From: Actinomycetes bacterium
GTDB taxonomy: Bacteria > Actinomycetota > Actinomycetes > Propionibacteriales > Nocardioidaceae
Assembly: GCA_023396115.1 (NCBI GenBank)
Contig: JAEWXC010000074.1
Span: 1 to 64,000 of the forward strand
Reading direction: 5' to 3'
Length of the DNA stretch: 64,000 nucleotides
Of the stretch, positions 23,523-32,185 are shown in pieces. Numbering within the stretch: position 1 is the first letter of the stretch; the number at the start of each line of letters is the position of its first letter. The notes beneath the pieces are model-generated. The model was not told the origin of the DNA. It ran no database searches and saw only the letters and a list, made by a program, of their open reading frames with translations. A program made the position numbers and the translations under genes.

Positions 23523-23714
23523 TCAGTCCTCGAGCTTGATGGCGGCCCGGGGGCACGCGGCGGCGGCCCGCTGCGCGGCAGCGCGGTCCTCCTCGCCGAT
23601 CTCCTCCTTCTTGACGACCAGGTAGTCGTCGTCGTCCAGCTCGAAGACCTCGGGAGCCAGCGCCTCGCACAGGGCGTTGGACTCGCACAGGTCGAAGTCG
23701 ACCTTGACCTTCAT
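23523..23714 (-). CDS. fdxD: Small single-cluster ferredoxin FdxD
   Basis: A 63 aa ferredoxin with Cys10, Cys16 and a final Cys in AACPRAA. The position that is usually Cys or His (C-x2-X-x2-C) is Asn13 (CESNALC), so it probably binds a [3Fe-4S] or an atypically ligated [4Fe-4S] cluster. Such ferredoxins pass electrons to P450s or oxygenases in actinobacteria. The ATG at 23714 has GGAGG 7 nt upstream. It is followed after 3 nt by hsd4A and preceded by a ferredoxin-NADP reductase gene on the same strand, so an FNR-FdxD electron chain feeding a steroid oxygenase or P450 is plausible (inference). Confidence 0.87.
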   Translation of the reverse strand: MKVKVDFDLCESNALCEALAPEVFELDDDDYLVVKKEEIGEEDRAAAQRAAAACPRAAIKLED

Positions 23715-23782
23715 CGGGGTACCTCCAGTGGTGGACGGGCTGGGCCGGCCGGGTGGCAGGCGCGCTGGGGAAAGCGTGTCAG

Positions 23783-23795
23783 ATACCGCGGGTAT
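23783..23795. promoter_or_regulatory. Palindrome upstream of fdxD-hsd4A
   Basis: ATACC-gcg-GGTAT (5-bp arms, 3-nt spacer) lies about 70 nt upstream of fdxD, followed on the minus-strand reading by TTGACA just upstream (23795-23800). It does not match the KstR consensus, so a different regulator may act here. Confidence 0.45.
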
Positions 23796-23835
23796 GTCAA
23801 CCGTTTCGGGTGATCTGGCCGCGGGTTTCGGGCCC

Positions 23836-24813
23836 TCAGCCCTCGCTGGAGTGACCGGGGAAGACGTGGGCGGTCGGATCGAGCACGACCGCGGCGTTGT
23901 TGACCGCCGTGGCGGCCTCGCCGAAGCCCACCGCGATCAGCCGAACCTTGCCGGGGTACTCGGTGATGTCCCCGGCCGCGAAGACCCGGGCCAGGTTGGT
24001 GCGCATGCTGGTGTCGACCCGGACGTGACGCTTGTCGGTCTCCAGACCCCAGGTCTTGAGGGCGCCGAGGTCGGCGATGAAACCGAGGGCGGCGACGACC
24101 GCGGTGGCCGGCAGGGTCTCGGGCTCCTGCCCGTCCACGGTCACCTCCACCTCACCGAGCACGTCGTCGCCCCGCAGGGCGGTGACCTGGGCTTTCGTGA
24201 TGATCCGTACCGAGGACTCCTGCACCGCCTTCACGGTGCGCTCGTGTGCCCGGAACGCGTCGCGCCGGTGCACCAGGGTGACGCTGCGCGCGATCGGTTC
24301 GAGGTGCTGGGCCCAGTCGAAGGCGCTGTCCCCGCCGCCGACCACGACCACGTCGGCGTCGCGGTAGGGCTCGAAGGAGGGCACGAAGAATTCCATGCCG
24401 CGGCCCTCCCAGCCCTCCCCGGCCGGCAGCGGGCGCGGGCTGAACTTGCCGATGCCCGCGGTGACGATCACCGCGCCGGCGGCGATGGTGGTGCCGTCGT
24501 CGAGGCCGACCACGACCCCGTCGTCGGTCTCCTCGAGCGTGGTCGCGGTCCGGCCCAGGAAGTGCTGGGCCCCGGCCGTCGCGGCCTGGGCGACCAGACC
24601 GGCCACCAGGTCGCGTCCCTTGACGTCGGGGAACCCGGCCACGTCGAGGATCGCCTTCTCCGGGTACATCGCGGTGATCTGCCCACCCAGCTCGGGCAGC
24701 GAGTCGACCAGGGCGACGCGGAGCTGCCGGAACCCGGCGTAGTAGGTGGCGAACAGGCCCGTGGGGCCGGCTCCGATGATGACGAGATCGACCTCGGTGG
24801 TGGCTGGGTTCAC
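23836..24813 (-). CDS. Ferredoxin-NADP+ reductase, thioredoxin-reductase-like (type 2)
   Basis: A 325 aa FAD/NADPH protein. The FAD motif VIIGAGPTGLFATYYAGFR lies near the N-terminus, GGQITAMYPEK follows, the NADPH Rossmann motif VVVGGGDSAFDWA lies near residue 155, and the C-terminal FAD contact is VFAAGDITEYPGK. No CxxC redox pair is present, which separates it from thioredoxin reductase. It reduces ferredoxins with NADPH. The GTG at 24813 has AGGAG 5 nt upstream; the GTG at 24819 overlaps that site. It precedes fdxD-hsd4A by 121 nt on the same strand. A palindrome lies about 70 nt upstream. Confidence 0.87.
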   Translation of the reverse strand: MNPATTEVDLVIIGAGPTGLFATYYAGFRQLRVALVDSLPELGGQITAMYPEKAILDVAGFPDVKGRDLVAGLVAQAATAGAQHFLGRTATTLEETDDGVVVGLDDGTTIAAGAVIVTAGIGKFSPRPLPAGEGWEGRGMEFFVPSFEPYRDADVVVVGGGDSAFDWAQHLEPIARSVTLVHRRDAFRAHERTVKAVQESSVRIITKAQVTALRGDDVLGEVEVTVDGQEPETLPATAVVAALGFIADLGALKTWGLETDKRHVRVDTSMRTNLARVFAAGDITEYPGKVRLIAVGFGEAATAVNNAAVVLDPTAHVFPGHSSEG

Positions 24814-24856
24814 CGGCACTCCTGGGCTCGCGGGCGGCTGTCACGGGGTTCCTGGG

Positions 24857-24875
24857 CCGATCCTGCCCGGATCGG
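24857..24875 (-). terminator. Hairpin between the mce4 operon and the FNR gene
   Basis: CCGATCC-tgccc-GGATCGG (7-bp arms) lies between the last mce4-linked gene (stop at 25001) and the FNR start (24813). It is a candidate terminator of the mce4 operon. Confidence 0.5.
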
Positions 24876-24881
24876 GGCGGA

Positions 24882-24896
24882 GAGTTCAACGAACTC
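24882..24896. promoter_or_regulatory. Palindrome upstream of the FNR gene
   Basis: GAGTTC-aac-GAACTC has perfect 6-bp arms and lies about 70 nt upstream of the FNR start codon. It could be an operator, or part of a CGGAG/CTCCG-extended terminator hairpin for mce4. It does not match KstR. Confidence 0.45.
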
Positions 24897-25000
24897 CGGC
24901 AACGACACGCACCCGTCTCACGGATCGACGACGCGGGCCGGGTCGCAGCGCTCCCGCGCCACGGTCCGGCCCGTCGCGTCGAACCCGGTGTTCGGCCCGG

Positions 25001-25795
25001 TCAGAGCGCGTCCATCCGGGTCAGGCGCCAGTCCCCGCCCTCGCGGTGCAGGGTCACGATCACCCGGTTCAGGTCGGCCCGGACGTTCTCCAGGTGCTTG
25101 CCGGTGGTGGCCTGGTTGACGAAGAGCAGCGCCCGCACGTCGTGGTCGGTCGCGGAGATGATCGAGGACGCCACCACGGTCGCCTTGACCTCTGCCTCGT
25201 TCTTGATCGTGGTGTCCTTGATCTCCGACATCGTGGTCGCGTACTTGTCGGCCATCTCGCCGGCCAGCAGCTTCTCGGTGGCTGCGATGTCGTCGTCGAG
25301 GGTCTCGTGGCCGTAGGAGAGCACCTTCTGGGTGATCTCGGTGGCCGCGACCAGACCGCCCTGCTTGGCGCCGGTGCTGGAGACCGTCACGCCCGCGGCG
25401 TCGGCCGAGGTCGCCCGTGTGGCGTCGGCGTCGCCGCCGCCCAGCAGCCGGACCAGCAGCACCCCGAGGAGGACGGCAACGATCCCGAGCGCGGCCACGG
25501 CGACCCACCAGCGGCGTCGGCCGCCGGTGGTGGCCACCGGGTCGGTCTCAAGGTCGACCTCGGACAGCTCCGGCTCGTCAGCCGGGTCCGGTGCCGCCAC
25601 CGCAGGGAGGTCGGTGGCGGGGTCAGCGGCCGCCTCAGCGGCGGACTGGGTGTCGGGCTGGGTGCTGGTGAGCGCCTCGACCTCGCTGCCGCACCAGCGG
25701 CACTTGATCGCGGCCAGCCGGATCGGCTCGGCGCAGTACGGGCAGTCGCGGGTCTCGGTGGCGTCCGCGGTGCCCTCAGGGGTGGTCTTCTCCAT
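25001..25795 (-). CDS. Mce-associated membrane protein with N-terminal zinc ribbon
   Basis: A 264 aa single-pass membrane protein. Residues about 17-37 form a zinc ribbon (CPYCAEPIRLAAIKCRWC, two CxxC pairs), then an acidic Ala/Pro linker, one transmembrane helix (WWVAVAALGIVAVLLGVLLV) and a C-terminal NTF2/SnoaL-like domain ending in DWRLTRMDAL, the hallmark of Mce-associated (Mas) proteins. Mas proteins stabilise Mce transporters. The ATG at 25795 has GAGGGAG 7 nt upstream; upstream starts lack a site. The gene lies 26 nt after the other Mas gene and closes the mce4 operon. The cytoplasmic zinc ribbon is an unusual addition. Confidence 0.82.
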   Translation of the reverse strand: MEKTTPEGTADATETRDCPYCAEPIRLAAIKCRWCGSEVEALTSTQPDTQSAAEAAADPATDLPAVAAPDPADEPELSEVDLETDPVATTGGRRRWWVAVAALGIVAVLLGVLLVRLLGGGDADATRATSADAAGVTVSSTGAKQGGLVAATEITQKVLSYGHETLDDDIAATEKLLAGEMADKYATTMSEIKDTTIKNEAEVKATVVASSIISATDHDVRALLFVNQATTGKHLENVRADLNRVIVTLHREGGDWRLTRMDAL

Positions 25796-25821
25796 GGTGT
25801 GCTCCCTCGTCGTCATCGCAC

Positions 25822-26430
25822 TCACCCCACGAACTGGACCTGGGAGGCGAGCCAGCGGCCCTTCTCCTTCACCAAGTCGATCTGGAGGCGGTAGTACCGG
25901 GGCTGGGAGCTGCCCTGGGTGCTGGTGTTGCGGACCTCGCTGTTGGCGGCGACGTAGACGGTCGCCGAGTCGCTGTCGAGCTCGCCGACACCGACGGCCT
26001 CGACGGAGCCGGTGGAGACCGACTTGTTGGCCACGGCCTGCTTCTCCAGCTCGGCGCGGGAGGCCTCGTACTGCTTCTTGAAGTCGCCGGTGGCCAGGGC
26101 CACGACCTTGTCCATGAGCGGGCCCATGTCCTCGTGGTCGACGGCCAGGAACGCCAGCGTCACCTCGCGGGCGACACCGGCCACCTCGCGGTGCTGGGCG
26201 CCCAGGTCGTCACCGCCGATGCCGGCGGCGGACCGCAGGGCTGCAGCCGGCTCGTCGCTGCGCCAGGCCACCACCCCCACGGCCAGGGTCAGGCCGAGCA
26301 CCAGGGCGCACAGACCGGCCAGGACGGCACGCCGCCCGCGGCCCGCGGGTGCACCAGCACCCGGGTAGGTCCCGGTGGCAGGGGTGCCGTCGGGGGCACC
26401 CACGTCCGTGTCGACATCGTTCTCCTGCAT
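25822..26430 (-). CDS. Mce-associated membrane protein
   Basis: A 202 aa protein with a short acidic N-terminus, one transmembrane helix (AVLAGLCALVLGLTLAVGVV), and an extracytoplasmic domain of the Mas type (FLAVDHEDMGPLMDKVVALATGDF... ending VKEKGRWLASQVQFVG). These proteins lie downstream of mce4F in mycobacteria and rhodococci and support the importer. The ATG at 26430 overlaps the mce4F stop by 1 nt (TGATG) and has GGAGGGAG upstream, so its translation is coupled to mce4F. Confidence 0.82.
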   Translation of the reverse strand: MQENDVDTDVGAPDGTPATGTYPGAGAPAGRGRRAVLAGLCALVLGLTLAVGVVAWRSDEPAAALRSAAGIGGDDLGAQHREVAGVAREVTLAFLAVDHEDMGPLMDKVVALATGDFKKQYEASRAELEKQAVANKSVSTGSVEAVGVGELDSDSATVYVAANSEVRNTSTQGSSQPRYYRLQIDLVKEKGRWLASQVQFVG

Positions 26431-27689
26431 CACTGCACTCCCTCCAGAGGTCCGATCAGCATCCACCGCCACGAGTCGTCCCCGAACACGTCGGAGAGAC
26501 CTCCCTGGCTCCCGATCAGCACGTCGGCCAGGTCGGCGCCGCCCTCCACGGCACCGGTTGCGGGGTCATAGGAGGCAACGCGGTTGGGGGTGCCGTCGTT
26601 ACGGGGTTTCGGCGCATAGTTCGAGCCGCGCAGGTTCTTGCCGGGCTCCAGGCACTTGGCCGGGAACGGTTCCTCGTCGGTCAGGGTCGCCCCGTCGCGC
26701 CAGGTGTTCGGCGGTCGGTAGCCCTTCCGGCACGGGCCCGGGGACTGGGCCAGCTGCAGGTTGATGTGGCCGTAGCCGTCGCCGGGGGTGCCGGTGAAGC
26801 CGGAGGAGATCATCCGCGGGAACGTGACCAGCAGCTGCTCCAGCCCGTCGAGGCGGGCGGTGGTGATCTGGTTCAGGGTGACCAGGTTGCCGATGAAGAC
26901 CGGCAGCGTGGGCTCGAGGCCCTTCATCAGCTTGTCGACCTCGCGGACCGCGCTGGAACCGCCCTCGAGCACCTTGCGCAGCTCGGGGTCCTTGGCCTTG
27001 AGCGTGCCGGTCAGGTCGGCCAGGTCACGGGCGAAGGAGGAGATGTTCTCGCTGTTGGCGGCCTGGGTCTCCAGGACGGTCTCGCCGTTCTCCAGCAGCG
27101 CGAACGTGCTCTCCTCAGCCGCCAGGGCCCCGGTCAGGAACCGGTCCCCGGAGTCGACCATCCGCTGCAGCGGGTGGGCGGTGTCGCGGAACGTGGTGCC
27201 GAGCTCGGCGATGACGGTGTTGAGGTCGTCGGTGTTGACGCTGTTGACGAACCCGTCGAGCTCGACCAGCAGGTCGCCCTCGTCGGTGGGCAGGCTGTCC
27301 GCGTCGCCGGCCAGGGTGGCGCCGGCCGCCAGGTACGGTCCGCCGTCGCCCTGCGGGATGATGTCGAGGTACTGCTCGCCGACCGCCGACAGGTTGTGCA
27401 CCCGCACCAGCGAGTCCTTCGGCACCCGGGTGCCCTCGGCCAGCGCCAGGTCGGCCTTGAGGCCGTCCTCGGTGACCTCCATCGCGGAGACCTTGCCGAC
27501 CTTCACGCCGCGGTAGGTGACCTCGGAGCCGACGAAGAGACCGCCGGAGTCGGGCAGGGTCGCGTGCACGGTCAGGCCACGGCCCAGGACCTTGTCCACG
27601 ATGCCCAGGTAGGTGGCCGACACGTAGACCAGACCGATGGCGGCCAGGGCCGCGAACGCGGCCAGCCGGATCCGTACGCCGCGGGTCAT
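26430..27689 (-). CDS. mce4F: Mce4F, substrate-binding component of the sterol importer
   Basis: A 419 aa Mce protein: N-terminal membrane anchor (residues about 8-28), MCE/MlaD domain (VHATLPDSGGLFVGSEVTYRGVKVGKV, and the conserved DSLVRVHNLSAVGEQYLDIIP), then a long helical region and a C-terminal domain with two Cys. Mce4 proteins form a periplasmic helical channel that shuttles cholesterol to the YrbE permease. It is the sixth Mce in the operon, which fits Mce4F; it overlaps mce4E by 4 nt. Confidence 0.87.
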   Translation of the reverse strand: MTRGVRIRLAAFAALAAIGLVYVSATYLGIVDKVLGRGLTVHATLPDSGGLFVGSEVTYRGVKVGKVSAMEVTEDGLKADLALAEGTRVPKDSLVRVHNLSAVGEQYLDIIPQGDGGPYLAAGATLAGDADSLPTDEGDLLVELDGFVNSVNTDDLNTVIAELGTTFRDTAHPLQRMVDSGDRFLTGALAAEESTFALLENGETVLETQAANSENISSFARDLADLTGTLKAKDPELRKVLEGGSSAVREVDKLMKGLEPTLPVFIGNLVTLNQITTARLDGLEQLLVTFPRMISSGFTGTPGDGYGHINLQLAQSPGPCRKGYRPPNTWRDGATLTDEEPFPAKCLEPGKNLRGSNYAPKPRNDGTPNRVASYDPATGAVEGGADLADVLIGSQGGLSDVFGDDSWRWMLIGPLEGVQ

Positions 27690-28939
27690 CCGAGTCCTCC
27701 TTCGAGCAGGCCGCCGCCGGTGCCGACGGAGCCGTTGCTGCTGGGGCTGGTGGGGCTGGACGGGGCGGTGTCGCCCGCGCCCTTGCCGCCCGTGTTCTTA
27801 CCGCCCGGGCTCGTTCCCGAGCCCTTGCCCCCGGTGGCGGACCCCTTGGGCAGCAGGCCGCCGGCACCGAGGATGTCGCCGAGCAGGTCGGTCAGGCCGG
27901 GGATGGTGGGCCACCCGTTGCCGTCGACGCCGGCCGAGCCGAGCAGGCTCTCCAGCGAGACGTCCAGGGCGAACCGGGCGTTGGCGTAGTCACCCATCGC
28001 GATGTCGGCGGCCTCCTGCGGGAACGGGAAGCTGACCGCCATCGACAGACCCCGCGGCAGCGACTCCCCGGCCTCGTTGAGCCGGTCCAGGATCGGCTCG
28101 AGGTGGCGCAGGTCGGCGATCAGGTTGTCCTTGGTGCCGCGGATGACCCGGGTACCGACCTTGCCGAGCTCGTCCATCTGGCGCAGCATCCCGACCAGCT
28201 TCTGGTGCTGCATGTTGAGCACCCGCAGCGCCGGGCCGGTGGCGTCCAGCGCGGCCTCGACGGTCTTGGTCTCCTTGTTCAGGGTCTTGGTGAGCCGGTT
28301 GATCGACTCCATCGCGTGGATGATGTCGCCCTTCTGGTCGTCCAGGGTGCTGACCAGGGTGTCGAGGCCGCGCAGCAGGTGCTTGATCTTGTCGGTCCGA
28401 CCCGACATCACCTCGTTGAGCTCGTGGCTGATCTGCTTGATCTGCCCCACGCCGCCGCCGGCGAGCAGGAACGACAGCGCCCCGAGGACCTCCTCGACCT
28501 CCGGGTTGCGACCGGTGGCCGAACGGGCCAGGTGGTCGCCCTCGCCGAGGCGGCCGACCGGCTTCTCCCCCGGCTCCAGCAGCGCGACGTACTTCTCGCC
28601 GAGCAGGCTGGTCTGGCGGATCTCGGCGGTGGCGTTGTCGGGCAGCTCGATGTCGCGGCGCACCTTGAGGGTCACCACCGCGCCCCAGCCCTTGCGCTCG
28701 ACGTCGGCGACCTCACCGACGGTGACGTCGCTGACCATCACCGGGGACCGCGGGACCACGTTCAGCACGTCGTCGAAGTCCGCGGTGACGGTGAAGGTGT
28801 CGGACAGGTCCGTCCCGCCGGGCAGCGGCAGGTCGTAGGCGCCGTCGAAGTCGCAGGCGCTGAGGGCGGAGAGCCCCAGCACCGCGGCCGCGGCGGAGGT
28901 GACGAGCCGGGTGGCCCGGCGGGCGGTGCGTGTGGTCAT
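27686..28939 (-). CDS. mce4E: Mce4E lipoprotein (LprN type)
   Basis: A 417 aa Mce-family lipoprotein. The signal peptide ends in the lipobox LSAC (Cys at about residue 29), as expected only for the fifth Mce of an mce operon. The MCE domain follows (VVPRSPVMVSDVTVGEV; AEIRQTSLLGEKYVALLEP), then a long helical segment. The C-terminal 50 residues are a Gly/Ser/Thr/Lys-rich low-complexity tail, probably disordered. It overlaps both mce4D and mce4F by 4 nt (ATGA), indicating translational coupling. Confidence 0.88.
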   Translation of the reverse strand: MTTRTARRATRLVTSAAAAVLGLSALSACDFDGAYDLPLPGGTDLSDTFTVTADFDDVLNVVPRSPVMVSDVTVGEVADVERKGWGAVVTLKVRRDIELPDNATAEIRQTSLLGEKYVALLEPGEKPVGRLGEGDHLARSATGRNPEVEEVLGALSFLLAGGGVGQIKQISHELNEVMSGRTDKIKHLLRGLDTLVSTLDDQKGDIIHAMESINRLTKTLNKETKTVEAALDATGPALRVLNMQHQKLVGMLRQMDELGKVGTRVIRGTKDNLIADLRHLEPILDRLNEAGESLPRGLSMAVSFPFPQEAADIAMGDYANARFALDVSLESLLGSAGVDGNGWPTIPGLTDLLGDILGAGGLLPKGSATGGKGSGTSPGGKNTGGKGAGDTAPSSPTSPSSNGSVGTGGGLLEGGLG

Positions 28940-30123
28940 CGCTGGCCACCTCCCAGCAGCTGGTCCAGGTCACCGGCGGGCTCGGCCTCGCCGGGGAGTC
29001 GCGAGTCGGGCATGTTGCCGGTCATCCCGACGATCTGCCCCAGGCCGAGTCCGAGCGGCTCCACCAGCTGCTTGAACACCTGGCAGGCCGTCTGCGCGGC
29101 CGGCACCTGGGCGTTCTTGACCAGGGTGCACAAGAACCCGTCGAGGTCCTCGACGTTCGGTCCGACGTTGATCCGGGCACCGACCGAGCCGGTCTTCACG
29201 TCGAAGGCCAGCGCCAGGTTGGAGGCACCCAGCGGACCCTTCTCCATGGCCGTGGTCAGCGACTCCTTCTCGTCGACCAGGGCCTGCAGGGCGACGTTGA
29301 GGTTCTTGACCTGGTCGGTGGCCAGGTCGCGGTTCTCCCGGACGAAGGTCTTCACCGTCCCCACGGCACGGGCCAGGGCCTCCAGCGCGGCGGCGATCTC
29401 CTCCTTCTCCCCCGCCAGCTGCCGCGAGGCGGTGCCGAGGTCGGACATGAACGAGTCGACCACCTTGTCGTTCTCGGCCAGCGTCTGGGTGAAGGAGTTG
29501 AGCTGCTCGACGGTCTCGAACAGGGTGCCCGAGTTGTTGCCGAAGGTCTCTGCGGCGCGGGACATGTCGAGCAGCATCTGGTTGGCGCGCTTGCCGTTGC
29601 CGTCCAAAGCACCGGCGCCGGCCTTGAGCAGCCGGTTCAGCGACCCGTCGGCGTTGGCGCCGTTGGGGCCCAGCGCCTGGGACAGGTCCGAGAGGCTGCT
29701 GTAGATCCGGTCCAGCTCGACCGGGGTGCCGGTCTCGGCCAGGGGGATGGTGCCGCCGTCGGCCATCGTGGGCCCGGAGGTCCACACCGGGGTGAGCTGC
29801 ACGAACCGGTCGGCGACCAGGGTCGGGGTGATGATCACGGCCTTCACGTCGGCCGGCACCTGGTACTCCGCGTCGTACTCCATCTCGACCTTGACGCTGC
29901 GGCCCTGCGGGACCACCGAGGTCACCTCACCGATGGTCACGCCCATCACCCGCACCTCGGTTCCGGGGAAGATGCTGACCGCACGGTCGAACTCGGCGCT
30001 GACCTTCTTGTGCTCGGGTCCGTCGAGGAACAGCACCGCGGCGCTGACCAGCAGCAGCACGGCCACGACGGCCGTTACCACCTTGGCGCTGGGGCGGACC
30101 AGCCAGGAACTCACGTCAGCCAT
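28936..30123 (-). CDS. mce4D: Mce4D, substrate-binding component
   Basis: A 395 aa Mce protein: N-terminal transmembrane segment (VVTAVVAVLLLVSAAVLFL), MCE domain with FPGTEVRVMGVTIGEVTSV, then coiled-coil-rich helical region with heptads (LFETVEQLNSFTQTLAENDKVV and onwards, about residues 190-290). The C-terminus is short and acidic. It begins 3 nt after mce4C with an ATG at 30123. It is part of the same importer chain. Confidence 0.86.
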   Translation of the reverse strand: MADVSSWLVRPSAKVVTAVVAVLLLVSAAVLFLDGPEHKKVSAEFDRAVSIFPGTEVRVMGVTIGEVTSVVPQGRSVKVEMEYDAEYQVPADVKAVIITPTLVADRFVQLTPVWTSGPTMADGGTIPLAETGTPVELDRIYSSLSDLSQALGPNGANADGSLNRLLKAGAGALDGNGKRANQMLLDMSRAAETFGNNSGTLFETVEQLNSFTQTLAENDKVVDSFMSDLGTASRQLAGEKEEIAAALEALARAVGTVKTFVRENRDLATDQVKNLNVALQALVDEKESLTTAMEKGPLGASNLALAFDVKTGSVGARINVGPNVEDLDGFLCTLVKNAQVPAAQTACQVFKQLVEPLGLGLGQIVGMTGNMPDSRLPGEAEPAGDLDQLLGGGQR

Positions 30124-30126
30124 GAC

Positions 30127-31107
30127 TCACTTCCTCGTTCCGGGGACGAACTCGCCGGCCAGGCCGATGAGGTTGAACAGGTAGGCGTCGAACCAGGGGC
30201 CGGAGCCGATGATGTTGCCGAGGATGTCCACGTAGGGGCCCATGGCCGCGGCGGTCTGCTTCAGCTCCTTGTGCTTGGAGCGCAGCATCGTGGTGGTGAC
30301 GTCGAGCTGCTCGAGCGCGGGCTTGAGGTCGGCCCGGTTGTCGTCGGCGACGCCCTTGAGCTGGACGGCCAGCTCCTCGGCGTGCACCAGCAGGGTGTGG
30401 ATGGCCTCGCGGCGCTTCTCCAGCTCGGCGAAGACCAGCGAGGAGTCCTTCATCATCGCGACCAGGTCGGTGCGGCGCTCGGCGAGCAGCTCCGAGACGC
30501 TCTCGGCGTTCTTGAGCAGCGAGGCGAGCTCGGCGTCCCGGCTGGCGATGGTGCGCGAGAGCCGCGACAGCCCGGTGAAGGAGGCCTGGATCTCGTCGGC
30601 AGAGCCCTCGAGGGTCTCGGAGATGCTGCCCAGGGCGGCCTGGAGCTGCTTCTTGTCGATGCCCTCGGTGGTGGTGGTGAGGTCGCTGAGCACCCCGACG
30701 ATGTCGTAGGCCGACTCGGTGCGCGAGGCCGGGATCGTGCCACCCTTGCGCATCTGCCCGGCACCCTCCGGGGTGAGCTCCAGGTACTTCTCACCGAGCA
30801 GGTTCAACACCTCGACCGAGGCCTTCGACTGCGGGCCGAACTCCACCCCGGGGTCGATGTCGAAAGTGACCCGGACATTGTCGGTGGAGATCGCCAGGTT
30901 GGAGACCCGGCCGACCCGCTTGCCGGCGATCTGCACCATCTGGCCCTTGCGCAGGCCGGAGGCGTCGGTGAACTCGGCGTGGTAGGTGGTCCCGGCGAAG
31001 CCCGGGAACTTCTGCAGGTTGAACGCGGCGGCCATGACCACCAGGAGGATCACCAGGGTGATGGCTCCCAGTCGCAGGACCGAGGCGTCGGAACGTCCGC
31101 GTGACAT
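30127..31107 (-). CDS. mce4C: Mce4C, substrate-binding component
   Basis: A 326 aa Mce protein. One N-terminal transmembrane helix (LGAITLVILLVVMAAAFNL), MCE domain (EFTDASGLRKGQMVQIAGKRVGRV; ASVEVLNLLGEKYLELTP), then a long alpha-helical region (about residues 130-290) without the low-complexity tail of some paralogues. The ATG at 31107 has GAGGGGGAG upstream. It is third of six Mce genes, 13 nt after mce4B. Confidence 0.86.
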   Translation of the reverse strand: MSRGRSDASVLRLGAITLVILLVVMAAAFNLQKFPGFAGTTYHAEFTDASGLRKGQMVQIAGKRVGRVSNLAISTDNVRVTFDIDPGVEFGPQSKASVEVLNLLGEKYLELTPEGAGQMRKGGTIPASRTESAYDIVGVLSDLTTTTEGIDKKQLQAALGSISETLEGSADEIQASFTGLSRLSRTIASRDAELASLLKNAESVSELLAERRTDLVAMMKDSSLVFAELEKRREAIHTLLVHAEELAVQLKGVADDNRADLKPALEQLDVTTTMLRSKHKELKQTAAAMGPYVDILGNIIGSGPWFDAYLFNLIGLAGEFVPGTRK

Positions 31108-31120
31108 CTGACTCCCCCTC

Positions 31121-32185
31121 TCACGCGCACCTGGGCGCGGTGCTGTGGAAGGAGACGCTGTTCAGCTGCTTCTGCAGGAGCGACAGGTCCACCCCGGGGA
31201 TCTTCGGCAGCTTGATGGAGCCCTCGAAGTCGCAGAGGTAGTAGTTGTACCAGGACCCGTAGGTACCGATCCGGGTCTGGTCGCTGAGTGCCTCGGGGAG
31301 GCGGTCGAGCAGCTCGGTGAGCACCTGCTGGTTCTCCTTCTTCGCGAGCAGCGTGACGAGCTGGCGCAGCTTCTTGACGTCGGACTTGAGCAGCGGCCGG
31401 GCCTGGGTGAGCAGCGAGGCGACCTCGTCGGTCAGCGTCGACATGTTCTGCACCGAGTTGCCGATCGCGTTGCGGTCGTTGGCCAGGTTGTCCATCCAGC
31501 CCTTCATCTGCACCACCAGTTCGTTGAGCTGGCCGCGACGGTCCGCGACGGTGCCGAGCATGGTGTCGAGGTTGGTGACCACCTCACCGATCAGCTGGTC
31601 CCGGTCGGCCAGGGCGTTGGTGAGCGAGGCGGTCTCCGCGAGCAGGCTCTGCACCGTGCCGCCCTCGCCCTGCAGCACCTGGACGATGTTCATCGACAGC
31701 TCGTTGACGTCCTCGGGCGCGAGCGCCGAGAAGAGCGGCTGGAAGCCGTTGTAGAGCTCGGTGAGGTTCAGGGCGGGGCTGGTCCGGTCGACCGGGATCG
31801 TGGCCTCCTCCTTCAGCCGGGAGGCCTCGGGGTCGCCCTGCTCGAGGGCCAGGTAGCGGTCCCCGACGATGTTGAGGTAGCGGATCTCGGCGCGGCTGGC
31901 CTCGGTCAGCGGCACGTCGTCCTCGATCTTGAACTTCACCTGGGCGCGGCCGCGCTGGTGCAGCTCGACGTCGGTGACCTCCCCGACCGGGATGCCGGCG
32001 ATCCGGACGTCGTCGCCCGGCTGCAGCATCGAGGCGCTGGTGAAGATCGCGGCGTAGCGGGTCTGGCTGCCCAGCCCGATGTTGCCCATGATCACCGCGA
32101 GCAGGCCGGTGACCAGCAGCGAGGCGGCCGAGAAGATGATGAGCTTGAACGCGGCCGAGGCGGTGGTGGCGTTGCGGCTGTTCAT
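31121..32185 (-). CDS. mce4B: Mce4B, substrate-binding component
   Basis: A 354 aa Mce protein with an N-terminal membrane helix (LIIFSAASLLVTGLLAVIM), MCE domain (FTSASMLQPGDDVRIAGIPVGEV; AEIRYLNIVGDRYLALEQG), and a helical region with leucine heptads. The end is a short Cys-containing domain (YNYYLCDFEGSIKLP... APRCA). Its ATG at 32185 overlaps the mce4A stop by 4 nt. Confidence 0.87.
   Translation of the reverse strand: MNSRNATTASAAFKLIIFSAASLLVTGLLAVIMGNIGLGSQTRYAAIFTSASMLQPGDDVRIAGIPVGEVTDVELHQRGRAQVKFKIEDDVPLTEASRAEIRYLNIVGDRYLALEQGDPEASRLKEEATIPVDRTSPALNLTELYNGFQPLFSALAPEDVNELSMNIVQVLQGEGGTVQSLLAETASLTNALADRDQLIGEVVTNLDTMLGTVADRRGQLNELVVQMKGWMDNLANDRNAIGNSVQNMSTLTDEVASLLTQARPLLKSDVKKLRQLVTLLAKKENQQVLTELLDRLPEALSDQTRIGTYGSWYNYYLCDFEGSIKLPKIPGVDLSLLQKQLNSVSFHSTAPRCA

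Noticed and set aside
23795..23815. KstR box upstream of fdxD (TCAACCGTTTCG)
   Set aside because: AAC and GTT are separated by one base rather than two and the flanks do not fit.
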